The notes under the pieces are model-generated. The model searched no databases. It was not told the DNA's origin and worked only from the letters and a program-made list of their open reading frames with translations. Made by a program: the position numbers and the translations under genes. 64,000 bases of DNA from Strigops habroptila (taxonomy: Eukaryota > Chordata > Aves > Psittaciformes > Psittacidae): the NCBI RefSeq assembly GCF_004027225.2, contig NC_044277.2, forward strand, positions 97,461,552-97,525,551. Direction: 5' to 3'. This document shows positions 39,401 through 45,135 of the stretch, in pieces. Positions within the stretch are counted from its first letter, which is position 1, and the number at the start of each line of letters is the position of its first letter.

Positions 39401-42400
39401 AATGCTTAGTGTTTTTTGAGAAATCTGCCGCAATATGGGCTGCTCTTACAGTCTTATTTGTTCATGGGAACTGCAGTATTCTAAATCTTGAAAATTCTTG
39501 CTGGAAATCTACAGGTGTTTTTCTGACCTTCATGTTCTGCTGAACCTAACGTGTCCATCCACAGAATCCCAGACTGGTTTGGGTTGGAAGGGACCTTAAA
39601 GCTCATCCAGTTCCAACCTTGCTGCCACGGGCAGGGACACCTTCCACTAGAGCAGGTTGCTCCAAGCCCCGTCCAACCTGGCCTTGAACACTGCCAGGGA
39701 TGGGGCAGCCACAGCTTCTCTGAGCAACCTGTGCCAGGGCCTCACCACCCTCACAGGGAAGAACTTCCTAATAAGTCCAGTTCCCACACCTGGCTCTCCC
39801 TGTCTGGGTGGCTGCCTCCCGAGTAGCTGAGGCAGTGGCACGTGGGTCTGTGTGTCAGGGAGGGAACTGTTGGTCCAGGCAGCCAGACAGCAACTGCCAG
39901 AGATGGAGTGGGAGTGGGAACAGATGACAAGCAGAGGAAGGCAGTCAATAAAAAGGAGCAGAACATGTCCCAGCACTGACTGTGCACATGGGCTGAGCTG
40001 GCAGAGACCTTGGCAAGGGACACAGGAGTGGGCAGCGGGTATTAGTTGTTGGAAACCCACCAGTGTGGGTTCGGGTGGAAGTGGCATTTCACACCCCTGC
40101 TGGGGCAGACAGATCTAGTGAGACAGTTGACCTGAGGCTATCTTCCAGCCTGTCTGTCTTGGATGTGTGGTATTTCTTGGATATGTGGTGTTCCTCACCT
40201 GAGGGCATCTTCAGGGCCCTCCAAAGTACAAGGAACCACCCAGCAGTTCCTTGGTGGAGGAGCTAGGAAGGGGACAGATCTCAGGTGGGACTTTTCTGGA
40301 GGCATTAATAAACTCGCTCCTACACAATGTTGTTCTAGGGGGAGGAGATGTCAAAATTGAGAACCAGAAGCTGAACTTCAAGGAGAAGGCCCAAGCCAAA
40401 GTGGGTTCTCTGGACAACGTGGGACACTTGCCAGCAGGAGGAACTGTGAAGGTGGGTGCAGCAAGCTCTGGCATGTCAGGGTAGGGTTTAAATTTGGTTC
40501 TTCTCCTTGTCCTGCAGCTTCTCTGCCCCCAGCCTTTTATAACCATCCACTTATTTCTGTGGCCTCTGTTGTGAACCCGAGGAGTAAGTATGAGCTGAAA
40601 AGGAGAGAGCTATGAACTACTTCAATGGCTTACCTGAGTGGGCTCCCTGCTAGGTGTTACTCAGAGGGCTTCTACTGCCCATCTGCATCCTTCCCCTAAG
40701 AATCTGAAAGCAGGGATCACTCTGTAAGCTATAAGCCCATCAGAGAAGCTGTCTTGTGACCCTTTCCCTGGTTTTTTACCCCCAGTAAAGCTGGGGAGAC
40801 AGCACCTTGGAGTTCTCAGGGGCACTTTTCAGCCCGAAGACCTTTTGTGCAAGGATGAGAAAGGATTGTTGTGCTTTCATTGTGGTGATTCGGCACTTCT
40901 CCCCATGAGAACATCAACTGCCCCCAGCCTTGGCTGCACAAATTGCAAGTCTCATTACAGCAACGCAACATCTGTGCTTAGGGGAGGGAAATTACCCCGC
41001 TTGGCTGACCGACTGATGGATGTGTGGGCTTGACTATCATGCCACGTGATGATTAGAGCAGTGCTGGGGATTCTCTTTAGGTAGTCACTAATGCTGGGGG
41101 TTTTATGTGAAACACTGCTGCTTCTGAATTGGCTGGCAGCTCTGGAAGTGGAGAAAACAATCTGGTGAACAGCACCAGAACCGTTAAAATATGACTTAGT
41201 CTTTGCTCCCAGCAGGATAGGCAGAGGGAGGACAAGGATACCCTTCTAAGCACTGAGTTCCCTCCGTTGCCCCAGCATTGTTTTGTTTGAGCACTTTTGT
41301 GTTGTGGAAGGGTTCAGAGTTCAGCCAGCTTGAGCTGTTGTGTTGAATGCTGTGTGAATTTGAAAGAAATAATCCCTGTCCTAAAGAGCAGATCATGCAG
41401 CAGAATTCACAAGTCTATTTAGGACGCGTTTAATCATCGCCATTAAAACAAGACTAGAGGTGACTGCCAGAACATTTGCTGAGGACACATCAGGGCTCTC
41501 CTATCTCCAGTCCTTTATGTAAACTTCAACCTGGCAAATGGGGCTCAGTGAAAAGCTGAAAGGAACTAGAGAAGCTGCTGGTGTGTTAGCAGGGATAGGG
41601 AACTTTCTGTCACAATGCCTGTTCCAGTTCACTGGAGTGTCCAATCCACACAGAATCAGAAGGAACCTCAGAAGGAAGGTGGGATGATTTTGCTGCTTAT
41701 TGAGTAAAGCAGATCCAGAATCAGTCCATGGCATTACTATCTGGTGTGCAGGGAGAGGGCCTGATTTAGTCGAAGGAGAGTGCAGCAGCCTTATTCCCTG
41801 TGAATGAGGCTTTGTGGGACAAGGGCATGGGGTCAGAGCAGAGCTGCTTTGGGCTGGAGGGTGCCGCCTCCTCCTGTAGTTCTCTGTACTGATCGTGGCA
41901 GCAAGGAGATGTCCTGTCTGGGTGGGTTGCTCCTTCCTGGAATGGCGCTGGTCCAGCGTAATATATTCTTTGCTTGCCATGCCCTTTGCTGCAGTGTTGA
42001 TGGTGTCTTTCCAAGCAAGTCTGCATTACTCTCAGCAGGCTCCCACCAGCAGATTAGTCTCTTTTCTAACAGCAGTAGGACTTAGCTCTTCTCCAAGGCT
42101 AGTAGGAGTTGGTGACTCCAGGTGGGATGACCAGCTCTGGGAGAACAGAGCAGGACGGGATCTTCTCTAGAGACTGAGCTTCCAGTTCATAGTCCAGCAT
42201 CGAGTGAAGATGACGTCCTTTGTGCAAACAGTTTGGTCTTCCAGTTTTGGGATCCACAATGTATTGTTTGGGTCCCCCAATGTGTCTCCAAATAATGGAG
42301 GCTGCTCCACTGCAGTGTGCCCAAACCACCTGCTTGCTTTTGACCCCATAGTGTTCTGCTTTAGTCCTGTCAACGTGCCTTGGTCAGCATTTGCCATGGT

Positions 42401-43112
42401 TGTGCTCTGTCACCAGAGCATTACAGGCGTGTGTTTGGGGAGAGGGTGCTGAGCTCTGGCCCCTGTGGTCAGGGACACAGTGGCTGTGCTCGAATGAGCT
42501 GGCAAGGAGCAAAACGCTGTGAGAAGCTGGAAAGCTGGTCAGGATGGTGGCTTCCCGGGGAGCGGAAGGGCTGCTTCCCGCTTCCAAACACACTCCCCCC
42601 ACATCCCTGCGTGTGCCTTGGCAACTGGGGAGGGCGGAGGGGGCTCCGGGAACCCGCACATCACCCCCCCTTCCGGCACCCCCATCTTCTATTGACTCGT
42701 CCCTGTCGTCCTCCCCACCCCGTTGTCTCATTGTAGGCTGAGGGGAGCGCGGAGCCAGAGCAGCTCCCGCCAGCCCCTCAGAACGGAGAGGTGACAGCGG
42801 CCCAGGCAGGCAGTGAGATGCGGGAGAATGGCGTAGGGCCGGCAGTGCCCACTGCCCTCAGTGGTGGTGACCAAAGGGAAATTCAGAGCTTCGAGACTCA
42901 GATACAAGAAACAAGTAAGTGCCTGCGCCTTCTCTCTACACACGCTGCCGGGTGGGATGGGGAGAGCACTGCAGCAGGGCAGAGCAGCCGCCCCCCGGGC
43001 ACTGGTCACACCGCTGTAAAGCTGAACCTTGAACTGTTTGTATCGATGTCTGTAGGGTTGATTTGCCTTTTTTTTAATTCAGAAAATTGCCTTTTATTTT
43101 CCAGGCATCTAA
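1802..43112 (+). CDS. MAP4: MAP4, microtubule-associated protein 4 (3' part, 12 coding exons)
   Basis: MAP4 is a non-neuronal member of the MAP2/tau family; it binds along microtubules and stabilises them. The identity rests on tau-type repeats with the KHxPGGG signature, on the motif [21 protein letters not shown]-like stretch at 21629-21680, and on the C-terminal ETSI. Exons seen: 1802-3437, 21580-21680, 22594-22806, 24244-24421, 28155-28214, 28404-28723, 31001-31129, 32893-32985, 38284-38365, 40339-40451, 42737-42914, 43105-43112. All junctions are GT-AG and phases match, giving 1036 codons from the ATG at 1802. That ATG is only nominal, because the N-terminal projection domain is upstream of the window. 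An alternative tail exon is at 43218-43427. Exon boundaries were placed by eye from splice signals and family similarity. Confidence 0.95.
5258..5394 (+). mobile_element. CR1 3'-end fragment
   Basis: GGCCAGGTTGGATGGGGCTT, then GGAAGGTGTCCCTGCCCATG, then TTCCTTCCAACCCAAACCAT and a final ATTCTATGAT. Standard CR1 3' terminus in the sense orientation of MAP4. Confidence 0.92.
5828..5885 (-). mobile_element. CR1 3'-end remnant
   Basis: ACCATAGAAACATACAATCA, then GGAAAAGACCTTTAAGATCA. It resembles the reverse complement of an older CR1 terminus; only about 60 bases remain. Confidence 0.65.
9668..10160 (+). mobile_element. CR1 3' fragment (about 490 bp)
   Basis: It covers the C-terminal ORF2 region in decayed form (GACCTGTTGGAGCAAGTCCA, then CTGGAGAAGAGAAGGCT) through the 3' UTR (GGAAGGTGTCCCTGCCCATG) to ATTCTATGATATATGATTCT. 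Same subfamily style as the copies at 18550, 31405 and 39563. Confidence 0.93.
11177..14130 (-). mobile_element. CR1 LINE, 5'-truncated, with nearly intact ORF2 (endonuclease + reverse transcriptase)
   Basis: A non-LTR retrotransposon copy inserted antisense in the MAP4 intron. The 3' end (11177-11206) carries AATCATAG octamers, the CR1 hallmark. The - strand encodes an AP-type endonuclease (MGDFNHPD and SSDHEMVEF, frame 13908-13069), then a reverse transcriptase (13020-12445 and 12455-11271) with [20 protein letters not shown] and KFADDTKL. Breaks: TAA at 13971-13969, TGA at 13071-13069, and one extra A in the A-run at 12468-12463 that shifts frame. Everything upstream of about 14130, including ORF1 and the 5' region, is missing. 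The few disabling changes suggest a fairly young copy that is not mobile on its own. Confidence 0.96.
14284..14330. repeat. C-rich tract (G-quadruplex potential on - strand)
   Basis: CCTCCTCCATCCCTTCCCCT, then CCCCCCGCCCCCCCTCC. On the - strand there are four or more G runs of three to seven with short loops. Confidence 0.8.
14441..14501 (+). mobile_element. Old CR1 3'-end remnant
   Basis: TTAAATGACCTCCAGACATC followed by CCTTCAACCTACATTGTTCT, a diverged CR1 terminus with a degraded octamer end. Confidence 0.6.
14739..14922 (-). mobile_element. Old CR1 fragment, antisense
   Basis: Diverged CR1 3' region read on the - strand: TCCATGGATGGAGATCTCTC, CTCTTAAACTTCCCAAGT and GAAGTTTTTCCTAATATTTG are recognisable blocks. 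Confidence 0.7.
14935..15036 (+). mobile_element. Old CR1 3'-end fragment
   Basis: CAGCCTGATCTGCTGGGACC, then TGAGGTCCCCTTGAACCCTT and GCTCTGTGATC. It lies a few bases from the antisense remnant at 14739-14922, in opposite orientation. Confidence 0.7.
15212..15335 (-). mobile_element. CR1 internal fragment
   Basis: GTGCTCCAGCCCTTGGAGCA, CAACAGCTCCGCATCCTTCT, TATGTTGCGGGGCCCCAGAG: the reverse complement of the ORF2 end, seen intact at 11597-11720. Neither end of the element is present. Confidence 0.85.
18329..18352. repeat. Trinucleotide (ATC/ATT) microsatellite
   Basis: ATCATCATCATCATTATTAT then TATT; a short interrupted triplet repeat in the MAP4 intron. Confidence 0.85.
18550..19115 (-). 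mobile_element. CR1 3' fragment with internal deletion
   Basis: It begins with the CR1 terminus (GAATCATAGACCCCTGGAAT) and runs antisense through the 3' UTR and ORF2 end to about 18955. It then jumps to sequence equivalent to 11906-12065 in the large copy (GGGATTGCCCCAACCCAGGT). About 310 bases of ORF2 are missing. All frames across it are decayed. Confidence 0.92.
20497..20755 (-). mobile_element. CR1 internal fragment
   Basis: Antisense ORF2 segment: CCAACAGCTCCATGTCCTTC, CGACCTGCTGGTCACGCTGC, CTAACACCCCCAAGTCTTTC. It corresponds to about 11625-11880 of the large copy, with small deletions. Both element ends are lacking. Confidence 0.9.
21130..21245. repeat. A+T-rich low-complexity block
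   Basis: About 115 bases made almost only of A and T, with repeated TTAATAATATTATTAAAT units that can pair with themselves. Likely simple-sequence expansion. Confidence 0.85.
21580..21680 (+). CDS. MAP4: MAP4 exon, start of proline-rich region
   Basis: It follows a strong pyrimidine tract and CCCCAG (AG at 21578-21579) and ends at AAG|GTAGGT. It supplies two bases to complete the split codon from 3437, then 33 codons. The peptide carries [10 protein letters not shown] and [11 protein letters not shown], followed by PSPEKKTK. The SP motif here is the type of site phosphorylated by proline-directed kinases in MAP4. This is among the best conserved MAP4 segments outside the repeats. Confidence 0.95.
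21681..22593 (+). other. MAP4: MAP4 intron
   Basis: 913 bases. It has a strong unused acceptor at 22505 (TTCTTGCAG) and a T-rich tract at 22523-22580. No repeat recognised. Confidence 0.85.
22594..22806 (+). CDS. MAP4: MAP4 exon, Pro/Thr/Lys-rich region
   Basis: It has 71 codons, phase 0 at both ends. The peptide is basic and rich in Pro, Thr, Ser and Lys (for example [11 protein letters not shown] and [14 protein letters not shown]), typical of the positively charged region that flanks the repeats and raises microtubule affinity. The donor is strong (AAG|GTAAGA). The acceptor (CATAAAG|CC, AG at 22592-22593) is poor: about 15 purine-rich bases separate it from the T-rich tract. The start is inferred from frame and family similarity. 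Confidence 0.88.
22807..24243 (+). other. MAP4: MAP4 intron
   Basis: 1437 bases, A+T-rich, with a CR1 remnant at 23000-23068 and nothing else recognisable. Confidence 0.85.
23000..23068 (+). mobile_element. CR1 3'-terminus remnant
   Basis: GAGCTTTAAGGTGCCTTCCA, ACCCAATCCACTCTGTGATT then CTGTGATTT. Only the last 60-70 bases remain. Confidence 0.8.
24244..24421 (+). CDS. MAP4: MAP4 exon, Pro/Ser/Thr/Ala-rich region
   Basis: The acceptor is TTTTCAG (AG at 24242-24243) and the donor is T|GTAAGT. It has 59 codons plus one base. The peptide begins [10 protein letters not shown] and contains a short alanine run (AAAAAA near codon 45), then ends SPPKRPT. The composition fits the Pro-rich basic region of MAP4. 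The only long open frame I noted over it is a Leu-rich one in another frame and is spurious. Confidence 0.92.
27500..27620. repeat. G/T-rich low-complexity stretch
   Basis: Runs of TTTGG/TTTTG units surrounding GGGGGAGGGGTTGGGGGGG (about 27574-27592), which could form a G-quadruplex on the + strand. Confidence 0.75.
27745..27842 (+). mobile_element. CR1 3'-end fragment
   Basis: TTGGGTCATGCTTTGCCAAG, GTTGGACCAGATGATCCCTT, CCAACCTGGGATTCTAGGAT then TCTATGA. The subfamily resembles the copy at 33885 more than the 9668 group. Confidence 0.88.
28155..28214 (+). CDS. MAP4: MAP4 small exon ([13 protein letters not shown]...)
   Basis: A 60-base exon, phase 1 at both ends, so it can be skipped without changing frame. 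The acceptor is GGGCAG (AG at 28153-28154) and the donor is CAG|GTAACT. The peptide reads [20 protein letters not shown] with the next exon completing an alanine. It matches the position and style of the mammalian IKTEGKPAE segment. Confidence 0.9.
28404..28723 (+). CDS. MAP4: MAP4 exon with end of Pro-rich region and first tubulin-binding repeat
   Basis: Acceptor ATTGCAG, donor AAG|GTAAGT, 106 codons after the split codon. The first three quarters are Thr/Pro/Lys-rich ([10 protein letters not shown] onward). The end reads [20 protein letters not shown] and then KHQPGGGK, an unmistakable tau-type repeat 1. The intron before it is only 189 bases (28215-28403). Confidence 0.97.
28724..31000 (+). 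other. MAP4: MAP4 intron
   Basis: 2.3 kb without a recognised repeat, RNA gene or extra exon. Confidence 0.8.
31001..31129 (+). CDS. MAP4: MAP4 exon, inter-repeat insert
   Basis: It has 43 codons, phase 0 at both ends, acceptor ATCTAG, donor AAA|GTGAGT. The peptide ([19 protein letters not shown]...) is basic and has no repeat signature. It lies between repeat 1 and the VQIVSKK repeat, where MAP4, unlike tau, carries an insert. Being in phase, it can be skipped without a frameshift. Confidence 0.93.
31405..31620 (-). mobile_element. CR1 3'-end fragment
   Basis: ATAGAATCGTAGAATCAGAG, GGTTTGGGTTGGAAGGGACC, then CTGCCACAGGCAGGGACACC through CTGTGCCAGGGCCTCACCAC. Antisense, 275 bases after the MAP4 exon ending at 31129. 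Confidence 0.93.
32212..32254. repeat. Two adjoining perfect inverted repeats
   Basis: TAACTCTAAC and GTTAGAGTTA (10-base arms, 3-base spacer, 32212-32234), directly followed by TTACTCAC and GTGAGTAA (8-base arms, 32232-32239 and 32247-32254). The two share three bases. Confidence 0.85.
32893..32985 (+). CDS. MAP4: MAP4 tubulin-binding repeat exon (VQIVSKK)
   Basis: It has exactly 31 codons, phase 0 at both ends, acceptor TTCCAG, donor AAT|GTAAGT. It encodes [20 protein letters not shown] followed by [11 protein letters not shown], a complete tau-type repeat with the single cysteine. In tau the equivalent exon (exon 10) is regulated, and the in-phase design would allow the same three/four-repeat switch here. 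Confidence 0.97.
32986..38283 (+). other. MAP4: MAP4 intron
   Basis: 5.3 kb between two tubulin-binding repeat exons. Only the CR1 fragment at 33885-34412 was recognised. I looked for an additional repeat exon (a KHxPGGG motif) and found none. Confidence 0.8.
33885..34412 (-). mobile_element. CR1 3' fragment, second subfamily (about 530 bp)
   Basis: ATAGAATCATGAAATTACAG, GTTGGAAGGACCTCAAAGAT and GCAAAGCATGACCCAGACTA at the 3' end, running antisense into the ORF2 end (CTGAGCCTTCTTTTCTGTAG). Contains a local duplication at 34147-34187. Confidence 0.92.
38284..38365 (+). CDS. MAP4: MAP4 tubulin-binding repeat exon (VQIQNKK)
   Basis: Acceptor TTTAG, donor CCAG|GTAGAA, 27 codons plus one base. 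It encodes [20 protein letters not shown] followed by ANIKHKPG, a tau-type repeat. The last glycine codon is shared with the exon at 40339. Confidence 0.97.
38366..40338 (+). other. MAP4: MAP4 intron
   Basis: 2.0 kb with one CR1 fragment (39562-39772). Nothing else is visible. Confidence 0.85.
39562..39772 (-). mobile_element. CR1 3'-end fragment
   Basis: CAGAATCCCAGACTGGTTTG, GGTTGGAAGGGACCTTAAAG, TGCCACGGGCAGGGACACCT, ending at GGGAAGAACTTCCTAATAAG. Very close in sequence to the copies at 31405 and 18550. Confidence 0.93.
40339..40451 (+). CDS. MAP4: MAP4 last tubulin-binding repeat exon
   Basis: Acceptor TTCTAG, donor AAG|GTGGGT. It finishes the PGGG of the previous repeat, then gives [20 protein letters not shown] and [15 protein letters not shown]. 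It ends in phase 0, as the equivalent tau exon does. From here the transcript can go either to 42737 (ETSI form) or to 43218 (tau-like tail). Confidence 0.97.
40452..42736 (+). other. MAP4: MAP4 intron
   Basis: 2.3 kb, no repeat recognised. It becomes G+C-rich after about 42540. Skipped together with exon 42737-42914 in the proposed tau-like isoform. Confidence 0.8.
42737..42914 (+). CDS. MAP4: MAP4 penultimate exon (ETSI isoform)
   Basis: Acceptor ATTGTAG, donor ACAA|GTAAGT, 59 codons plus one base. The peptide is acidic and Pro/Ala/Gly-rich, then [18 protein letters not shown], matching the mammalian MAP4 C-terminus. It is more G+C-rich than the upstream exons. Confidence 0.95.
43105..43112 (+). 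CDS. MAP4: MAP4 terminal coding fragment (Ser-Ile-stop)
   Basis: After TTTTCCAG (AG at 43103-43104) the bases GC-ATC-TAA complete AGC and give Ser, Ile and a stop at 43110-43112. The protein therefore ends ETSI, exactly as in mammalian MAP4 as I remember it. The rest of this exon is 3' UTR. Confidence 0.9.
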
Positions 43113-43217
43113 TGATGACATTATGGTATCGTCTTCCATTCCCCTCCTGTCCCCCTCTCTCCTCCTCTTTCCTCCTCCTTGCCCTTCCCCTTCTCACCTG
43201 CCCTTGTGTCGCTGCAG

Positions 43218-43427
43218 ATTGAATCTCACAAGCTGACGTTCCGTGAGAAGGCCAAGGCTCGAACAGACCACGGAGCAGAAATCGTCGTCTCCAAACCCCC
43301 CAACCTTTCCAGCAGCACTTCCCCCTGGCGTAGCACATCCATCAGCGAGAGCCTGGGCTCAGTCGCCTCCTTGTCACCGCTGCAACAGCCAGCTCCCCTT
43401 GCAGCGCTTTCTCAGCAAGGCTTGTGA
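43218..43427 (+). CDS. MAP4: MAP4 alternative terminal exon encoding a tau/MAP2-like C-terminus
   Basis: It is preceded by a very strong pyrimidine tract (about 43130-43210) and GCTGCAG (AG at 43216-43217). It has 69 codons, then TGA. It begins [20 protein letters not shown], continues EIVVSKPP, and ends ALSQQGL. In tau and MAP2 the last exon begins IETHKLTFRE and ends LAKQGL, so this is the homologous module. It starts in phase 0 and fits the donor at 40451, giving GGTVK joined to IESHK as in tau. From the exon ending at 42914 it would be out of frame and stop at once (Asn-stop). No transcript evidence can be seen here. Confidence 0.85.
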   Translation: MESHKLTFREKAKARTDHGAEIVVSKPPNLSSSTSPWRSTSISESLGSVASLSPLQQPAPLAALSQQGL

Positions 43428-45129
43428 CCCCTCCCAGCCCCATCCCCTACCCGCTCCCCAGAGTAACGCAGCTTGGCTCTCTTAACCCGGCCCCTGGCTT
43501 TAGATGGGAAGGGGACAGCGTTTAGCAGGGCTAGCGTCCCTTTCAGCCGCAATGACTCCTCCAAGCATCCTGGAGGCTCGCCCCTGCCCGAGCGTGCCGG
43601 GCTCCGGTGGTCCTTTCTTGGCTGGAAAGGGCTTTCTCCCCTCTCCATGCCTCGTCCCTTTTGCTTTTAGGGGGATGCTGGAGCGAGTGTTAGCGTCGTG
43701 TGACGGGAATGGGCATCTAGTGACCTCCAGGCTGTGTCTCGGTGGCTGGGTAGGAGCATGCCTGCGCTGCTGGTGGCTGAAGCCAGGCCAGAGTTAACAG
43801 GGATAAGCTGTGACCTTTCTTTCTGTCTTTATTTTTAAACAAAACAAGAACCCACCTTTCCCTCCTTGCCGCTTCAGTTTCTGCTGATCCTGTTTGATGA
43901 TGATGATATATATGATACACACACGTTTAGGCTGTTTTAACTGTTGACTTTAACCTTTTATTCTTTGTGACGATGTGTTGATGATTTATTGTGCTACAAA
44001 CCCCTGCTAAGTTTCCTTTTCTCTTTCCTTCTTTTCCTAACCGTAGGAGAGTAGAGACATTAACCGCTGCTGCAGTGCTGGCTTCTTATTGACATATCCA
44101 GCAATTGTAACAATTTTGTTGTTGGTTGTTTTGGGTTTGGTTTCTTGGGTTTTTTTTTTTCTTTTTAATATTTTAAAACGATGGAGCAAACTCATGGGAT
44201 TAAGCCATGTCTGAAATGAAAGGCTCGAGAACGTGTTAACAGAGAACTTGCTGTAACAGATCAGATGGAGCCTGTGTTGACTGCAATGAGACGTGTTGGC
44301 TCGATGCTGGTAAAACCTTGTAGGGCTGAACCGTTGGGCCTGGAGTATGCCCAGGACGTGTTAGCAAGGTGTGAAGACAGTTTATTTATTCACTTTCCCA
44401 GCCACAGCCCTGGGATTGAGCTTTTTCTGGCCAGGGCCTGAGGTCAGAGGAGAGGCAGGAGGCTGCTTTCGCGGTGGAGTTGCAGGTTAACGCAGGCCTT
44501 GAGTTCCGAGGCTGAAGCAGGTCTGTGGTGTGCGCGTGTGGTGTTTTAGCAGAGGCCGATGGGTGGGTGACTGTGTTGTCCGGCTGTCTGGGGTGAGGCC
44601 GAGGTGGGGAAGAAGGGAAAGCCCCCCTTTCCCCTGGGATGCACCCCGGGGTGTGCAGGGGGCTGGGAGGGAGGCAGAGCCCTCGCTGGGCAGGGGAGGC
44701 AGGTTTTAGTGCCAGGGAGTTGCAGCTCTGACTAGGACTAAGGAGATTGACCTACTCTTGGAGGTGTGAGCTCCTCGTTTCATGTTGCAAATGACACTAA
44801 AGAAATGTAAATAAATTAAAAACAAAAAGAACAAAACAAAAAGAAAAGAAGTGTTCTTGGGTGGTCAAATTAATTTAAAGCAAAAAAAAAAAAGAAGCAA
44901 CCAGAAAAAAAGGCGGAATAACAAAACACTGGGATCAAAGTGAACTGAACCAGGCGTGTGCTAAGGGGGGGCTGTCCAAGGAGGGGACGCAGGGAAGCCG
45001 GCAGCTTCTCATGCTTGTGGGAATATTTCTTTGGGAAGCCGACAACGACACGATAACCCGGAATCTGTATTTACACACAAAGATTCTTATTGCACTTGTA
45101 TTTTTTATATTAAAGTTTGCATGATTTCT

Positions 45130-45135
45130 AATAAA
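45130..45135 (+). promoter_or_regulatory. MAP4: AATAAA poly(A) signal, probable proximal MAP4 site
   Basis: Canonical hexamer in a T-rich setting (TTTTTATATTAAAG just upstream), with TGT-rich sequence shortly after. It lies about 2.0 kb after the ETSI stop. A further AATAAA at 44810 sits next to A-rich DNA and is weaker. Confidence 0.6.

Noticed and set aside
44806-44910. A-rich stretch that could be a processed-transcript tail
   Set aside because: No inserted gene body precedes it; it fits an A-rich part of the MAP4 3' UTR.
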